A stretch of DNA of 64,000 bases, from NCBI GenBank assembly GCA_012064415.1, contig SSNU01000259.1:26654-90653 (forward strand), written 5' to 3'. Shown piece after piece: positions 10,441 through 20,195 of the stretch. How positions within the stretch are numbered: the first letter of the stretch is position 1; each line of letters starts with the position of its first letter. The DNA is from Gyrodactylus bullatarudis. Its lineage: Eukaryota; Platyhelminthes; Monogenea; Gyrodactylidea; Gyrodactylidae. The position numbers were made by a program, and so were the translations under genes. The notes under the pieces were generated by a model that did no database searches, was not told where the DNA came from, and was given only the letters and a program-made list of their open reading frames with translations.

Positions 10441-11140
10441 TCTTTGTGAGTTTCTTTCATACTAGTCTCGGTGGGATTCATTAGTAAGCTTGGGCAAATC
10501 CATTACCAAATAAGACGTTGCTATGGGATACATTACCTAAGCACCTAGAACGAAGTGTAGGTAAGTATACGTGCTTCACTATTTATTAATGACTTTTACT
10601 TTAAATTGAATTTAATTAACAATTTATTTTTTTTAATTTGAGAAATATTTCATTTAATATTAAATTCAGTTTTTTATTAAGTCAGAAGCTTTTGAAAAAA
10701 AATTCTCCGTTGATACTATCTGTACATTGTTTTTCAAAATAAATAATAAATATAGGAGAAAAAATCCACGAAATGTTTTTTTTTTCAAGAAAATGTTTTT
10801 AAGCTGATCGCGAAAGATCATAAGGAGAAGACGAGTGCTCATTTTACCTAAACCATATACTTTAAATTAAGGAAGAGAAATATACCGCAGAAAGAGTAGA
10901 AAAAATAAAAGGAAGAGGGATCATTTCTGTTGCACTAAATTATCATACATTACATTGTTATACGGAAAAGGTATTTTTAGGCCTCTCAATGTATTTCTGA
11001 ATCGAATAGGAACCCAAAAAGAAAACGTTATGTAAACAAATAGGAAACAAGTCCAGAATTAATAACATACAAAAATATTTGGTACTTTAAAAATACCTGT
11101 AAAAATTATAATATTTTACCTACACTACGATTATACTTAC
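10441..11140. other. AT-rich sequence, no gene recognised
   Basis: A short piece (ATCCATTACCAAATAAGACG, near 10498) recurs at about 20580, so part of this belongs to a dispersed repeat. Nothing else is recognised. Confidence 0.45.
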
Positions 11141-11477
11141 CTTCATTATCGAATTTATTTAAAAGCCATTTATGATTTCTACCATATTCTATTACACATC
11201 TTGCAAATACATCTTTCTCTATAATTAATGCATATTCCATATCGAATACATAACAACACAGAATAGTACAACTTTTCAATGATCCATATTCGGTAGAGAC
11301 TTTTTCAATATACTTTCCTTCATGGAAAAAAACAATAAAACATCCTTTAATCATCATATAATCAAAAATTTTCTTATATAGTTGATCTTTAATCCAATAT
11401 TTTAATATAAATTTGTTTCTTTGATCTGATAAAACAATTATAATGAATATATCAATATCAATATTCATAATATCTAT
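11141..11477 (-). CDS. Putative internal exon, unknown protein
   Basis: The minus strand is open for 112 codons between a good acceptor (TTGCAG ending at 11478) and a consensus donor (GAAG/GTAAGT at 11141/11140). The translated piece runs from IDIMNIDIDIFIIIVL to NHKWLLNKFDNEG and is rich in hydrophobic and Cys residues. I recognise no domain. It resembles the other orphan minus-strand exons at 13.2, 18.9, 19.7 and 21.5 kb in having splice signals but no family. It could be part of an intron-rich host gene or a decayed duplicate. Confidence 0.4.
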
Positions 11478-11710
11478 CTGCAATCTTCAAAAAATATCAG
11501 AAGAACATAGCAAATAAGAACTTTAAGAATGTGACCTACTATCTAGAATATTTTAGAAGTGCATTTCTAAAGTACATTCGCTGATGTTGTTTAAAAAAAT
11601 TAATTAGCTTTCAAACGTGAAATGATAATAAAGGGTACAGGTGGGGTCGATAGGTGTTTTTCTAGTTAAAAAATTCTTTTCGAGGAAAGAAGGAAGAGAT
11701 GCCAAAATTT

Positions 11711-11761
11711 TCACAAATAACGGCCTTTATTTCGGGCATACTCATCAGTGTGATACATGCC
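11711..11761 (-). ncRNA. Hammerhead ribozyme (PLE type), copy 3
   Basis: On the minus strand: stem I TCACA/TGTGA, core CTGATGAG, loop TATGCC, CGAAA, stem III with ATAA and TTAT arms around AGGCCG, and an AUU cleavage triplet. The consensus core is intact. GGCAT upstream is complementary to ATGCC in loop II. Confidence 0.82.
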
Positions 11762-11877
11762 ATATATATAGGGTTTTAACAAAAAATAGGAAATGCAGAT
11801 TATTGGGCCAATCAAAAAATGAAAAACTAGAACTAATAATCTTTATTTCCTATTTTTTGTTAAAACCCTATATATAT

Positions 11878-11928
11878 GGCATGTATCACACTGATGTGTA
11901 TGCCCGAAATAAAGGCCGTTATTTGTGA
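11878..11928 (+). ncRNA. Hammerhead ribozyme (PLE type), copy 4, altered core
   Basis: This is identical in layout to copy 3 on the opposite strand, except that the core reads CTGATGT instead of CTGATGA. The change hits the invariant A9 and should abolish or strongly reduce cleavage. Confidence 0.8.
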
Positions 11929-12229
11929 AAATTTTGGCATCTCTTCCTTCTTTCCTCGAAATGAACTCAGCATCGGTAACTCAGCTCAAAACCGATGTCT
12001 CTGTACATCTCTCAACGCTAAAACATTCTATTTTAAATTTCTTTTTCTGATTAACCAATGAAAATCTTATTACTATGTCTTGAGTCATTTATTGACATTC
12101 CAATTATAAATCTTTCTTGCAGAGTCCATTAAACTCTTTCTTGTATACAATTATTAAATAATTCACTTTACTACATCCTTTTAGATTTTTCTTTTTCTGT
12201 AGACCAATGCATGCCAGACATCATTTTAA

Positions 12230-12867
12230 TGTCGCCTCAACGATAGACTTTTAAAACTGTATACTCCAAGGAAAAAGCCAAATGAGACTACTGATGGCCA
12301 AGCTGTTCTCAACTTACCCTCGAAAGGAGATCTAAAAATCTCAACCTTCCAAAAGAAGATGACAACTGCCTTCAATGAAGCCTATCCTCATGCTCTACTT
12401 AGGGTTGTTTACAAAACCAACGATATTCTCAACAATTCCTCAAAAGACCCAATAGATTACTCAAATCAGACTCATCTAGTATACAGATTCAAATGTCCAT
12501 GTCATGCAGTTTATATAGGTCACACCACTAGGAGGCTAGAGGACAGAGTGGACGAGCACATCCACAAAGGGAAGACCGCTGTTAGAGATCACCTTAGAAC
12601 ATGCAAAGCCAATGTTCCCCTAAAAACTTTGAAATTATCTACAAATCATATGGAAACAATGTTAGCATGTTAAAAGGTGTTGAAGCTTATTTAATTAATG
12701 AAGAAAAGCCAAATCTCTGCGTACAAAAAAACCACATTAAACCAATGAATCTTCCAAAGCCAAAGCCTAAACTACTACCTGCCTTCCAACCCCCCTCGAG
12801 GAAACGAATGAGAGCTGAAGTGGAAGTGAATAGTCAAATTACAGATTTTTACACTCTCTCACAATGA
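12230..12867 (+). pseudogene. Penelope-like element C-terminal region with GIY-YIG endonuclease
   Basis: The open frame starts without an ATG at 12230 with NDRLLKLYTPRKKPNETTDG, the linker that follows the RT in PLEs. It continues through DLKISTFQKK and RFKCPCHAVYIGHTTRRLED (about 12488-12550), which combines the CxC metal-site region with the GIY-YIG core. Near 12605-12640 a frameshift moves the reading to the next frame (KNFEIIYKSYGNNVSMLKGV, GVEAYLINEEKPNLCVQKNH), ending at 12867. The RT is absent, so this is a 5'-truncated copy. It is flanked upstream by the inverted hammerhead pair and downstream by copy 5. Apart from the frameshift it is well preserved. Confidence 0.9.
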
Positions 12868-13110
12868 GGTGTTAATTCTAATTTCGATATTCAATTTCTA
12901 TTCAAACGAACTTTCTACTATTAATATTAATTAACTATTCAATGTATTAATTGTAATCGTATCTGTAATTAACTAAATATTCAAACTATTATAATGAACC
13001 AAAACGTCAAGTTTAGCCTGGTAACAGGGATTGACCAATCAAAAGTGTAATAACATTGAACCAATGAATGTATATTTTCTGTTTTATTTTCTGCAAATTT
13101 GTACTTATAT

Positions 13111-13160
13111 GGCATGTATCACACTGATGAGTATGCCCGAAATAAAGGCCTTATTTGTGA
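13111..13160 (+). ncRNA. Hammerhead ribozyme (PLE type), copy 5
   Basis: This is the best-preserved PLE copy: stem I TCACA/TGTGA, core CTGATGAG, loop TATGCC, CGAAA, stem III AUAA/UUAU around AGGCC, and cleavage after AUU. GGCAT/ATGCC complementarity links the 5' flank to loop II. It sits 245 nt after the PLE stop codon, the expected place at the start of the 3' terminal repeat. The downstream GGCATCATCTTCTTCTTCC matches the flank of the other copies. Confidence 0.88.
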
Positions 13161-13217
13161 AATAACTGGCATCATCTTCTTCTTCCATCAATTTTAATGT
13201 AGTAAATGAAAAATTTA

Positions 13218-13541
13218 CTAGTGATTTATATATAAATAAAATATAATAAACCAACATATGAGTTTCTCTATCAAATTCTTCAGATTATTCAAATTTTGTC
13301 CTTTCGATAAAATGAGCATCTCTTTCAGATTATTATAATCTTCATACAGTAATCGTAAATGCTTATGGTCTGATCCAATTAGAGCATGTGGTTGAAAACT
13401 TTTTGTTAAGTATTTATTATTTTTAACTTTTATTGAACAGTCAATCTGATTATCTCTCGGAAGAAATCCGTCTATCTCACGGATTACTTCTTGGTTTTCG
13501 AATTCATAAATTAACCATGAAGTTTCATCTTCATAATCTAA
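13218..13541 (-). CDS. Putative terminal exon, unknown protein
   Basis: The minus strand is open from an acceptor-like TTTAG at about 13542 to a stop at 13218 (107 codons). The text includes YEDETSWLIYEFENQEVIRE and SDHKHLRLLYEDYNNLKEML, charged and plausibly structured, then a hydrophobic end. No domain is recognised. A 5' partner exon is not identified. It may belong with the other orphan minus-strand exons. Confidence 0.35.
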   Translation of the reverse strand, partial: LDYEDETSWLIYEFENQEVIREIDGFLPRDNQIDCSIKVKNNKYLTKSFQPHALIGSDHKHLRLLYEDYNNLKEMLILSKGQNLNNLKNLIEKLICWFIIFYLYINH

Positions 13542-13559
13542 ATTCATAAATAAATATAG

Positions 13560-14545
13560 AAAATAATAGATAACAACTCATATACAATTATTAATATATT
13601 TAAATATAAAACTAAAATGAAATGAAAAGGGAAGTTTATCTGGTGAGAATGCTGACTAATATTTGTAATTCTTTGTTCATTGGAATTTTAATCTCCTTTA
13701 CTTTTTCATCATGAAGTCATCACATATTATTGAGTAAATAAGTAATTATAAATAATTTATCAACAAGTTCAGCTCATTAGTTTTCCCTTGCAAGAGGTTT
13801 ATTCAATATCCTTCTGGTTCTGAGCAATGTTCACTCAATTTTGGAAAAATTTATTTTAAACTATCTTTGATTTGAGAAATAACGTCAAGTTGCATCGAAA
13901 GTTCGAAAGCGAGTTATCTTCAGATTTTTAAACAAAGATTTCGAATTCTCCTGTACGAATGACATGGCTCTTTCAAGACTTCAAGAAACATTTTTAACTA
14001 GAATTTAGAAAAAAAGACTTTGTAATTTTGAACAAAGTAGTTCTTCAGGGAGCTGTTCGGTATAGATTGTCTTCTATAGGGTTCGCTCGCTGCCTGACTA
14101 GGTTGTCTTCTGGTTTGTATTTGGCTACTTTAAGGGCTATAAAAAAGAAAAGACGACGAGGGTGTAGTATTAAAAGAGTTTAAAAAATTATAAGGATAGT
14201 GATTATTATAATAATCAGAATTATTATAAGAGTTATAATGACTCTGATAATATAATTCATCACTTGGAAAAACATTTAAATTGAAGTTATTATAAAAAAC
14301 ATTTAGATTACCCTGATAAAAATAGTTTGGACTCACACAATATTTCGAATACATGTCGTATTCTTCTTCAGGTGTGAGACTTGTAAAAAACCAAAAAATA
14401 AATATAACCTTAATTAGCCAATCAGAATTTAGTATCAATCAGATTTCTTCTCAAGATCTATCAATCAACTTTAACCAACGATTTCCAATATTTATATCTG
14501 TTTTATTTCCATTGATAACCTTATTCAGTTTAATTTCTATAGATT
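13560..14545. other. AT-rich sequence, weak exon-like pieces only
   Basis: A minus-strand frame at 14130-14438 contains TPEEEYDMYSKYC between an acceptor-like TTACAAG and a GTGAGT donor. It is too short to call. Nothing else is recognised. Confidence 0.4.
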
Positions 14546-14818
14546 CTATAGATTTATATTTTTCATGTTACCTAGACTTTTTGCATTTTCAAAATCTATT
14601 ATATGATCTGAGTGATCAGTCCAGTGTTTAGCTAGAGCTGATTTTTCTACCTGTACTTTTTCTATCGCTTTTTTATGTTCCTTAAACCTTAGTTCAAAAT
14701 TTCTTTCAGTTCTACCTATATAAGATTTTTGGCATTCATTTTGTTGTTCTTTTTCTTGTAAAAATGAGCCATAATATAGATGACGATTTAGAACCAGAAT
14801 CCGATGATCCTGATTCAA
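14546..14818 (-). pseudogene. GIY-YIG endonuclease fragment of a second PLE lineage
   Basis: The minus strand reads CQKSYIGRTERNFELRFKEH then KSALAKHWTDHSDHIIDFEN, the GIY-YIG core and following helix in the form YIGxTxRxFxxRxxEH...SALAxHxxxxxH. The sequence differs clearly from the YIGHTTRRLE lineage elsewhere in the window, so a second PLE family is represented. Only this domain fragment remains, with no terminal repeat or hammerhead seen near it. Confidence 0.78.
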
Positions 14819-15029
14819 TTTTGCTCATCACTGATGTAGCCTATTTGGTTCCCAATACAGATACAATTCGATTTTACTGTAGTGACCAACTTTAAAATGT
14901 CACAAAAAACAATTCTGAATTATTTTTATCAATTTTCTCTGCTGAAATGATTTCCCTTATGGTATACCAATCTAACATGGATGCCACTCAAAATTGTCGT
15001 AAACTTGGAGGCAGCATTAGCGAAGCAAA

Positions 15030-15320
15030 AATAAAGCTATTCTCGATGAATTTGGGAATTCTTGATTTTTACAAAAATCTCATTTTTTTATCAAGGTATC
15101 GAAATTTTTGTGATATTTTTTGGTAACTGATTCAAAATGTACACTTTTACTGAATTGAGAAAAAAAATTTGGAAAAAAGTTTTTTTTGGAAAATTTTAGA
15201 GAAACTTTGAGTTGAAAATTTTTGTTGATTTCAAGGTCTGAGAGGAATCAAACGTTATTTTTCAGGATCATCATTAGATAAAGAAAATATTTACTCTTAT
15301 TCATTTTATTTGAAAAAACC
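15030..15320 (+). repeat. Dispersed repeat, family R300 (variant)
   Basis: The block starting AAGCTATTCTCGATGAATTT and ending with GGATCATCATTAGATAAAG matches the copy at 50.84-51.24 kb, part of which is inverted. The middle carries the family signature GTTGAAAATTTTTGTTGATT. Confidence 0.7.
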
Positions 15321-15743
15321 CGTCATTTTGAAATGATCTTGGATCACCGTATTTTAACGTTTCCCAAGCAGTAAAAATGATCGAAAAATAGGAAGTAGAC
15401 TTTCGCACGTAAATAGTGTCTAATTAGGCCTAGATTTTTGAAATTGTCGTAATTTAGCCTAGATCATCATCCGATCAAGTTTTGTAATGGGATTCGAAAT
15501 ATATATAACATGTTATATCTTAGATGTCGAATTAAAGTGGTTTTAATAGTGGAAATGATAGAAGAATTTCTTATGAAAAAATATATTCATTAATTATAAT
15601 TCAATACTTTGACTGTTCACGTAAACAATGGAATCAATAAATATTATATTAATATGGTATTGAATTGAATAATTTTGTCCAACAGTTCATAGCTTGTTTT
15701 AAGTACTAAAAATTTTATAATTTTAGCATTTACTCTCACATAA

Positions 15744-16502
15744 ATGGTTTTACGTGATATTCTCGAACGACCTGAAGAATTAAAGACTTTTTGTTTGTCT
15801 ACAAATGGACAAATAATACGCGATTATCTTTTTCACTCTGGAAATTCTTATAGCTCAATTGTCAAAGAATGCAGCAGAGACAAAACATTAAATAAATTAT
15901 CGAAATTATATGAAAAATTCAAGATACCGACTGTTTCCAGGCAATGTATTCAAGGAAAATTCCGTGAATTGCTTAAGAAAAGAAGATCAAAGCGAAACTC
16001 GAAAGATCTTGATCATTTTTACTCCAAATTATTTTATATTGCTAAATGCCGCTGCCCTTTAGGAGTGAGTTGTTCAATTCAGAATCGTAACCAAGATCAT
16101 GACTACTTGGTAACATTTATCCGGGAACAAATTCCAGATAATAAGCTTCCCTCACTCCTACAGCTTAAAAAGGAAGAAGAATTCACCTCACAACTTTCGT
16201 CAGGAGTTCCAACCTTCCTCTCCCCACTTTCTTCTGGTGATTATTTTGATGGATCCCCTACAGTAGAACCAAAAAAGCGAAGAACTTCAAAACCAAACTA
16301 TTTGGAAGGTTCAGACATGGACTCTGAGCTTGAGGGCCAGAAACCTGATATTGAAAGATGCCCCAAATATTTTTTATCAATTTTAATCGAACGATTCATT
16401 GAGAGAGGCATTTCTGTTGAATTCGCATGTGTCTATTATCAAATGTCAAATAATGTAATTTTCACAAAATGTATTGGTGTGTTCGAGATTCTCAAAACGT
16501 GA
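15744..16502 (+). CDS. Intact 252-aa protein of unknown function
   Basis: This is the longest uninterrupted plus-strand frame in the first 25 kb, with an ATG start and a stop at 16500-16502. The N-terminal half is basic (LLKKRRSKRNSKDLDHFYSK) and ends in a Cys-rich segment, KCRCPLGVSCSIQNRNQDHD (about residues 101-120). The middle is Ser/Pro/Glu-rich with a basic run, EPKKRRTSKPNYLEG, that could be a nuclear signal. The C-terminus is compact and hydrophobic (FIERGISVEFACVYYQMSNN). The layout (IPT, basic segment, 'SKLFYIAKCRC') recalls lineage-expanded ORFs of unknown function often found beside arthropod transposons, but I cannot name a domain. It is intronless and bordered by a long palindrome, so transposon origin is possible. 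A host gene is the alternative. Confidence 0.6.
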   Translation: MVLRDILERPEELKTFCLSTNGQIIRDYLFHSGNSYSSIVKECSRDKTLNKLSKLYEKFKIPTVSRQCIQGKFRELLKKRRSKRNSKDLDHFYSKLFYIAKCRCPLGVSCSIQNRNQDHDYLVTFIREQIPDNKLPSLLQLKKEEEFTSQLSSGVPTFLSPLSSGDYFDGSPTVEPKKRRTSKPNYLEGSDMDSELEGQKPDIERCPKYFLSILIERFIERGISVEFACVYYQMSNNVIFTKCIGVFEILKT

Positions 16503-16805
16503 ATAATTAATCAATTAATTTATACTTTGTGAAAGTTTTTACTAAACCTAAATAGGTTTTGATACTTATTGTATGATTTTTAAGGATATTAAAGTTTTTT
16601 CGCTCAAAGCTATATATTTATTAATTTTTAAATGCCAATATCTCTGGTTAAATAGTTTGTGATAATATAATATATCAGATGGTTGCAAAGAAAAAATAAA
16701 TCTGAATACGACTATATAATTTGTTATCTAATAATATTTTATTTTTCAAGATTCAATAACACACTATGACACTTTTAGAAAATTTTTGCAATAGGATCTT
16801 GATTG

Positions 16806-17762
16806 AAATTTTGTGCAGATTTCAGATCTGTGATCATATTTTTAAAATTGTGTTTGGTTTTTGAGATAAATTGAAAAAACCGAATTCGAGAAATTAAAAT
16901 ATAATTTCAAACAATTAAATTTTTATTAAAAGAAAAATACAATTAACTAATTAAGGATCATTAGAACCAAAATTAAATTTTCAATCTAATGATACCTTGA
17001 GTGTCGCCCTAAACAAAAAAGTGCGCATTCCAGTTACTTTTTGTCGAAAATTTTTTGATTTTGGAGTTAATTTTCTCCGTTAGAATTTACAAAATTATTT
17101 CGTTCTAGTATATTTTTAGCGCTTTTAATCCCACATAATTAAATATGAGAACGAATTTCTTCTTACTTTCTTCTTGAAGCATTGCTGAGCTTAGAAAATA
17201 ATTCAATGACACCAAAAGTTTTATAGAAAAATCTCAAATAAATAAGTAACGATTTGATGTATCTCTCACCTTCGAGCGGTAAAAGTTTTATTAATCTTCA
17301 GTAGTGTATAAAAAGGGAATATGACCATTAGTGAGTGTGGAATTTAATGCGCTAAAAATATACTAGAACGAAATAATTTTGTAGATTCTAACCAACTTTT
17401 CCAGAAAGAGCATAAAAATTTGGTTGAAGGGAATATTTAAAATGCTCTTTTTTTAAAAGATATGAGTGTTTGAAGTTAAAATTTACGGAGAAAATTAACT
17501 CCAAAATCAAAAAATTTTCGACAAAAAGTAACTGGAATGCGCACTTTTTTGTTTAGGGCGACACTCAAGGTATCATTAGATTGAAAATTTAATTTTGGTT
17601 CTAATGATCCTTAATTAGTTAATTGTATTTTTCTTTTAATAAAAATTTAATTGTTTGAAATTATATTTTAATTTCTCGAATTCGGTTTTTTCAATTTATC
17701 TCAAAAACCAAACACAATTTTAAAAATATGATCACAGATCTGAAATCTGCACAAAATTTTCC
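16806..17762. repeat. ~950-bp fold-back element with >300-bp arms
   Basis: The left arm (16806-17121) and right arm (17349-17762) are reverse complements over more than 300 bp. The right arm has an extra block of about 90 bp near 17395-17485. A distinctive shared core is GTGCGCATTCCAGTTACTTT. The loop (17122-17348) has no ORF. The outer ends are not sharply defined and I saw no clear target duplication, so it is either a long-TIR non-autonomous DNA element or an inverted duplication. Confidence 0.82.
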
Positions 17763-18419
17763 AAAATCAACCAGGCTGAATTTTGTAATATGTTGTTCAG
17801 TTTTTCTCGCTGATTCTCATGGTGCTATTCGTTTTATTGTAAAATTTTTTTACAGCCGCCATCGGCCGTTAAAATTTTTTTTGTCTTCTAAGTATATGCT
17901 AGGAAAACAAAATTGATTTTAAAAGTAGGCCAAATAGTTATTCTAATTAATTAGTGTATTTGAAATAGAATTTTATTTTTGAGCAGATCAAGCGGTTCAA
18001 ATGCGAAAATTACAGTTTTTCTTATCAATTAAGGATTGAAAACTTGTACGCAGATAAACTTTATATTAATTTATTCATCTCATTGAGCTAATTTCGAATA
18101 TATAAATTCTATTTTTATTTGAGTTCCCTCTTAAAAACTCCTTCTTTCGAGCTTCAAAAATAGAATTATGCTTACTTTTAAGTACAAAGGTTGTACTTTT
18201 ATTTTAATAAGAAGGGGCAGAGAGTAAAGGGTGATTTTTGATATAAAGTGCACAGTTCTTACTTTGAAACTCTTGGTCAAAAATTTATATCAGGAGCTTT
18301 ATAGACCCATTTCAACGTACAATAATATGTTAATTAGAATAATTACAATGTTGAATTTATACAATGATTTTAGACGATTAACCTACTAGCAAGGGTTGTC
18401 ACTGGTAATTACTATATCC

Positions 18420-18645
18420 ACATGAACTCTAACTTGACAGATATTGTCTTCTCACACCTAGATGTTAGAATTCGGATAAGTAAGTGTCAATTACTTAAGA
18501 GAGTCAATAATATTCAACTCATGGTGGCAGATATAGACGCGTTTCGTCCTTATTAGGATTGTCAGTACACCATAGCCAGGATTCGAACCAGGGTCTTCAA
18601 CTTTGTGAGGCAACGCTTCTAATAACTGAGCCAGAACCCACGTTC
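18420..18645 (-). mobile_element. tRNA-derived SINE with hammerhead, copy 2
   Basis: On the minus strand a tRNA-like head starts near 18645. It has A-box-like TGGCTCAGTTATTAGAAG and a perfect B box GGTTCGAATCC (18579-18589), both internal promoter elements for RNA polymerase III. A hammerhead follows at once, then a body beginning CTGCCACCATGAGTTGAATA. The body matches the copy at 58.3 kb through TTGACTCTCTTA. This copy best defines the family. Confidence 0.82.
18521..18573 (-). ncRNA. Hammerhead ribozyme (SINE type), copy 2
   Basis: Stem I is ATGGTG/CACCAT plus an inner TA/TA pair, with an asymmetric internal loop as in schistosome hammerheads. The 3' half is perfect: AAGGACGAAACGCGTC, with a short ACG/CGT stem III and a GUC cleavage triplet. 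The first core segment reads CTGACAATCC where the family should have CTGACGAGTCC, so G8/A9 are disturbed and this copy is probably inactive. Confidence 0.78.
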
Positions 18646-18860
18646 ATCTCCTATTACTAAACACTCCCATAGATTTTACACCACCTACACACTGAATAAT
18701 TACAAAGTAGAATTTGTAAAATGTTTTTAGACAATTAACCTACTAGCAAAGTCTGATAATTACTACATCCATATGAACTCAAACTTGATGGAGATTATCT
18801 TCTCAAGCAAGTGTCAATTCCACACTTTGCTAGTAAGCAAATTGTCTGAAAATAAGTTAT

Positions 18861-19133
18861 TTATTTACTGAAAAATGTAGCTTTTTTACCTTTAGCTTGC
18901 TTGATTTTCTCTATCCAAGTGCCCAGTTCATCTTTATGAGCTATGATTCTAATTGTGAGATTTTCATTGAAATATAATGTTCTCTTCAAAACAAGTTTGT
19001 TGTTTGCTGGTCTCTCCAATATTGAGCAACCAACTCCTAGATTAAACAATTCCTTTTCATTATTCATAATTTTTATACGATTACCAACATTAATAATATC
19101 TGTTATTCTCTCCAAATATTTCCTTGATGAGGT
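18861..19133 (-). CDS. Putative terminal exon, unknown protein (PH-like C-terminus?)
   Basis: The minus strand is open from acceptor CATTCAG (ending 19134) to a TAA at 18861. The translation runs TSSRKYLERITDIINVGNRI and ends ELGTWIEKIKQAKGKKATFF. Alternating strands followed by a helix with W-I-x-x-I-x-x-A resemble the end of a pleckstrin-homology fold, but this is only a pattern match. It lies downstream of the exons at 19.7 and 21.5 kb on the same strand. The phases do not join: the 19.7-kb exon ends in phase 1, while this one reads open in phase 0. An exon is missing, or the three belong to different genes, or one is decayed. Confidence 0.42.
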   Translation of the reverse strand, partial: TSSRKYLERITDIINVGNRIKIMNNEKELFNLGVGCSILERPANNKLVLKRTLYFNENLTIRIIAHKDELGTWIEKIKQAKGKKATFFSK

Positions 19134-19686
19134 CTGAATGCTGATGAATCTGTATAATTTTCCAATAAAAGTATCTGTTCATAATAAAGAAATAGATTTT
19201 AAAATTTTTTCTGATATTTATTTATAATCAAACAATTATTGACTGTTGATTCAATTTATTAAGTGGAATAAAATACATTAACACTAGTGTTCGAATTAAT
19301 ACGATTTAACAGATACTAAAAAAAAGTTTTTTGCGAAGAATGAATTCCTTAAAGTCCTCCACAAAGCAACTAAATTTCGAAAAAAAAGGTTTAAATATAA
19401 TGTTTTTTTGCGAGAAATTTGTGCAGATTCCGAACTATTTCAGTCAGCAATTCAAATCGTATTTTAAAATTTATCTTCAATTATGGCCGAATCTCAAATC
19501 TCTCAAATATCTTCATATAGATATACAGACATCTCTCTGTGTAAAATATTGCTCCCATCTTATTGGCTACGTTGATATGTTTTGGATATAACCTAACTTT
19601 TTTATATTTTTAATTTTTTATTCAAAATAGTGCGTCATGCAGTGCTCCTGGTGTATTAAGAATTTATTATTAAGTATTTTACTTAC

Positions 19687-19923
19687 CAATGCAATTTTCT
19701 ATTCTTTTGGATAAATTTGGGATATCTTTTGATTTAATCTTGGCTGTTATCATTTGGTTTTCATGAAATCCCTCAATTTTCAAGTAACTTTCGTATATCA
19801 TTTCAATGCATACAGGGTTAACTTTAAGCTTATAACCATTTTCGCCTTCACAATAAAAATGACCAAGATTTTCATCAATATTTAGATTTCCTATTTTACT
19901 TAATTTGCCAAATTTGAGAATAA
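19687..19923 (-). CDS. Putative internal exon, unknown protein
   Basis: The exon is bounded by acceptor AATCAG (ending 19924) and consensus donor TTG/GTAAGT (19687/19686). It encodes LKFGKLSKIGNLNIDENLGH then EGENGYKLKVNPVCIEMIYE and ends RIENCIG. It enters in phase 1, which fits the T/GTAAGT donor of the exon at 21.5 kb exactly. Those two exons therefore probably belong to one transcript with a ~1.56-kb intron. No domain is recognised. Confidence 0.5.
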
Positions 19924-20195
19924 CTGATTGGTGATTGGCTAATTTGAAATTTAAAAAAATTTAAAAGAATAATTAACACTTCTCATTAAGTTGCTGAGAA
20001 GTATCGAGTAATTTGGTGATTGAGTTCTATTTTTGCTCTCAATCTCTTCATAGGTCTCTCTTGTGAGGTGGCTTATGGAATGATGACTTTTTTGACTATG
20101 GAAGATACATTTTCTTTATGTGATTTTTAAGAATGCATACGTTTGGATTTTCCAATTTAACTTTATAGGCCTCTGAACCTTTTATTTTTTATATA

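Larger units (their letters stand above)
11677..11961. repeat. Inverted pair of PLE ends
   Basis: The arms 11677-11790 and 11846-11961 are near-perfect reverse complements around a 55-bp spacer containing GGCCAATCAAAAAATG. Each arm carries a whole PLE hammerhead facing outward on its own strand. Immediately 3' lies PLE coding sequence (12230-12867) with its own terminal hammerhead. This fits the known habit of PLEs to carry duplicated, sometimes inverted, terminal repeats (pLTRs). Confidence 0.85.
18345..18830. repeat. Direct repeat pair, ~352-bp period, overlapping the SINE
   Basis: The segment starting AATTACAATGTTGAATTT (about 18345) recurs at about 18697 with moderate divergence, through ACTACATCCA.ATGAACTC to TATCTTCTCA. 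The SINE with its hammerhead lies across this repeat, so the array may be a tandem dimer of one unit. Tandem hammerhead-bearing units of a few hundred bp are typical of animal retrozymes. Confidence 0.6.

Noticed and set aside
18579..18645. Genuine tRNA gene on the minus strand
   Set aside because: The B box is perfect, but the acceptor stem cannot be formed convincingly, and the head continues into a hammerhead and a repeated body. It is a SINE head.
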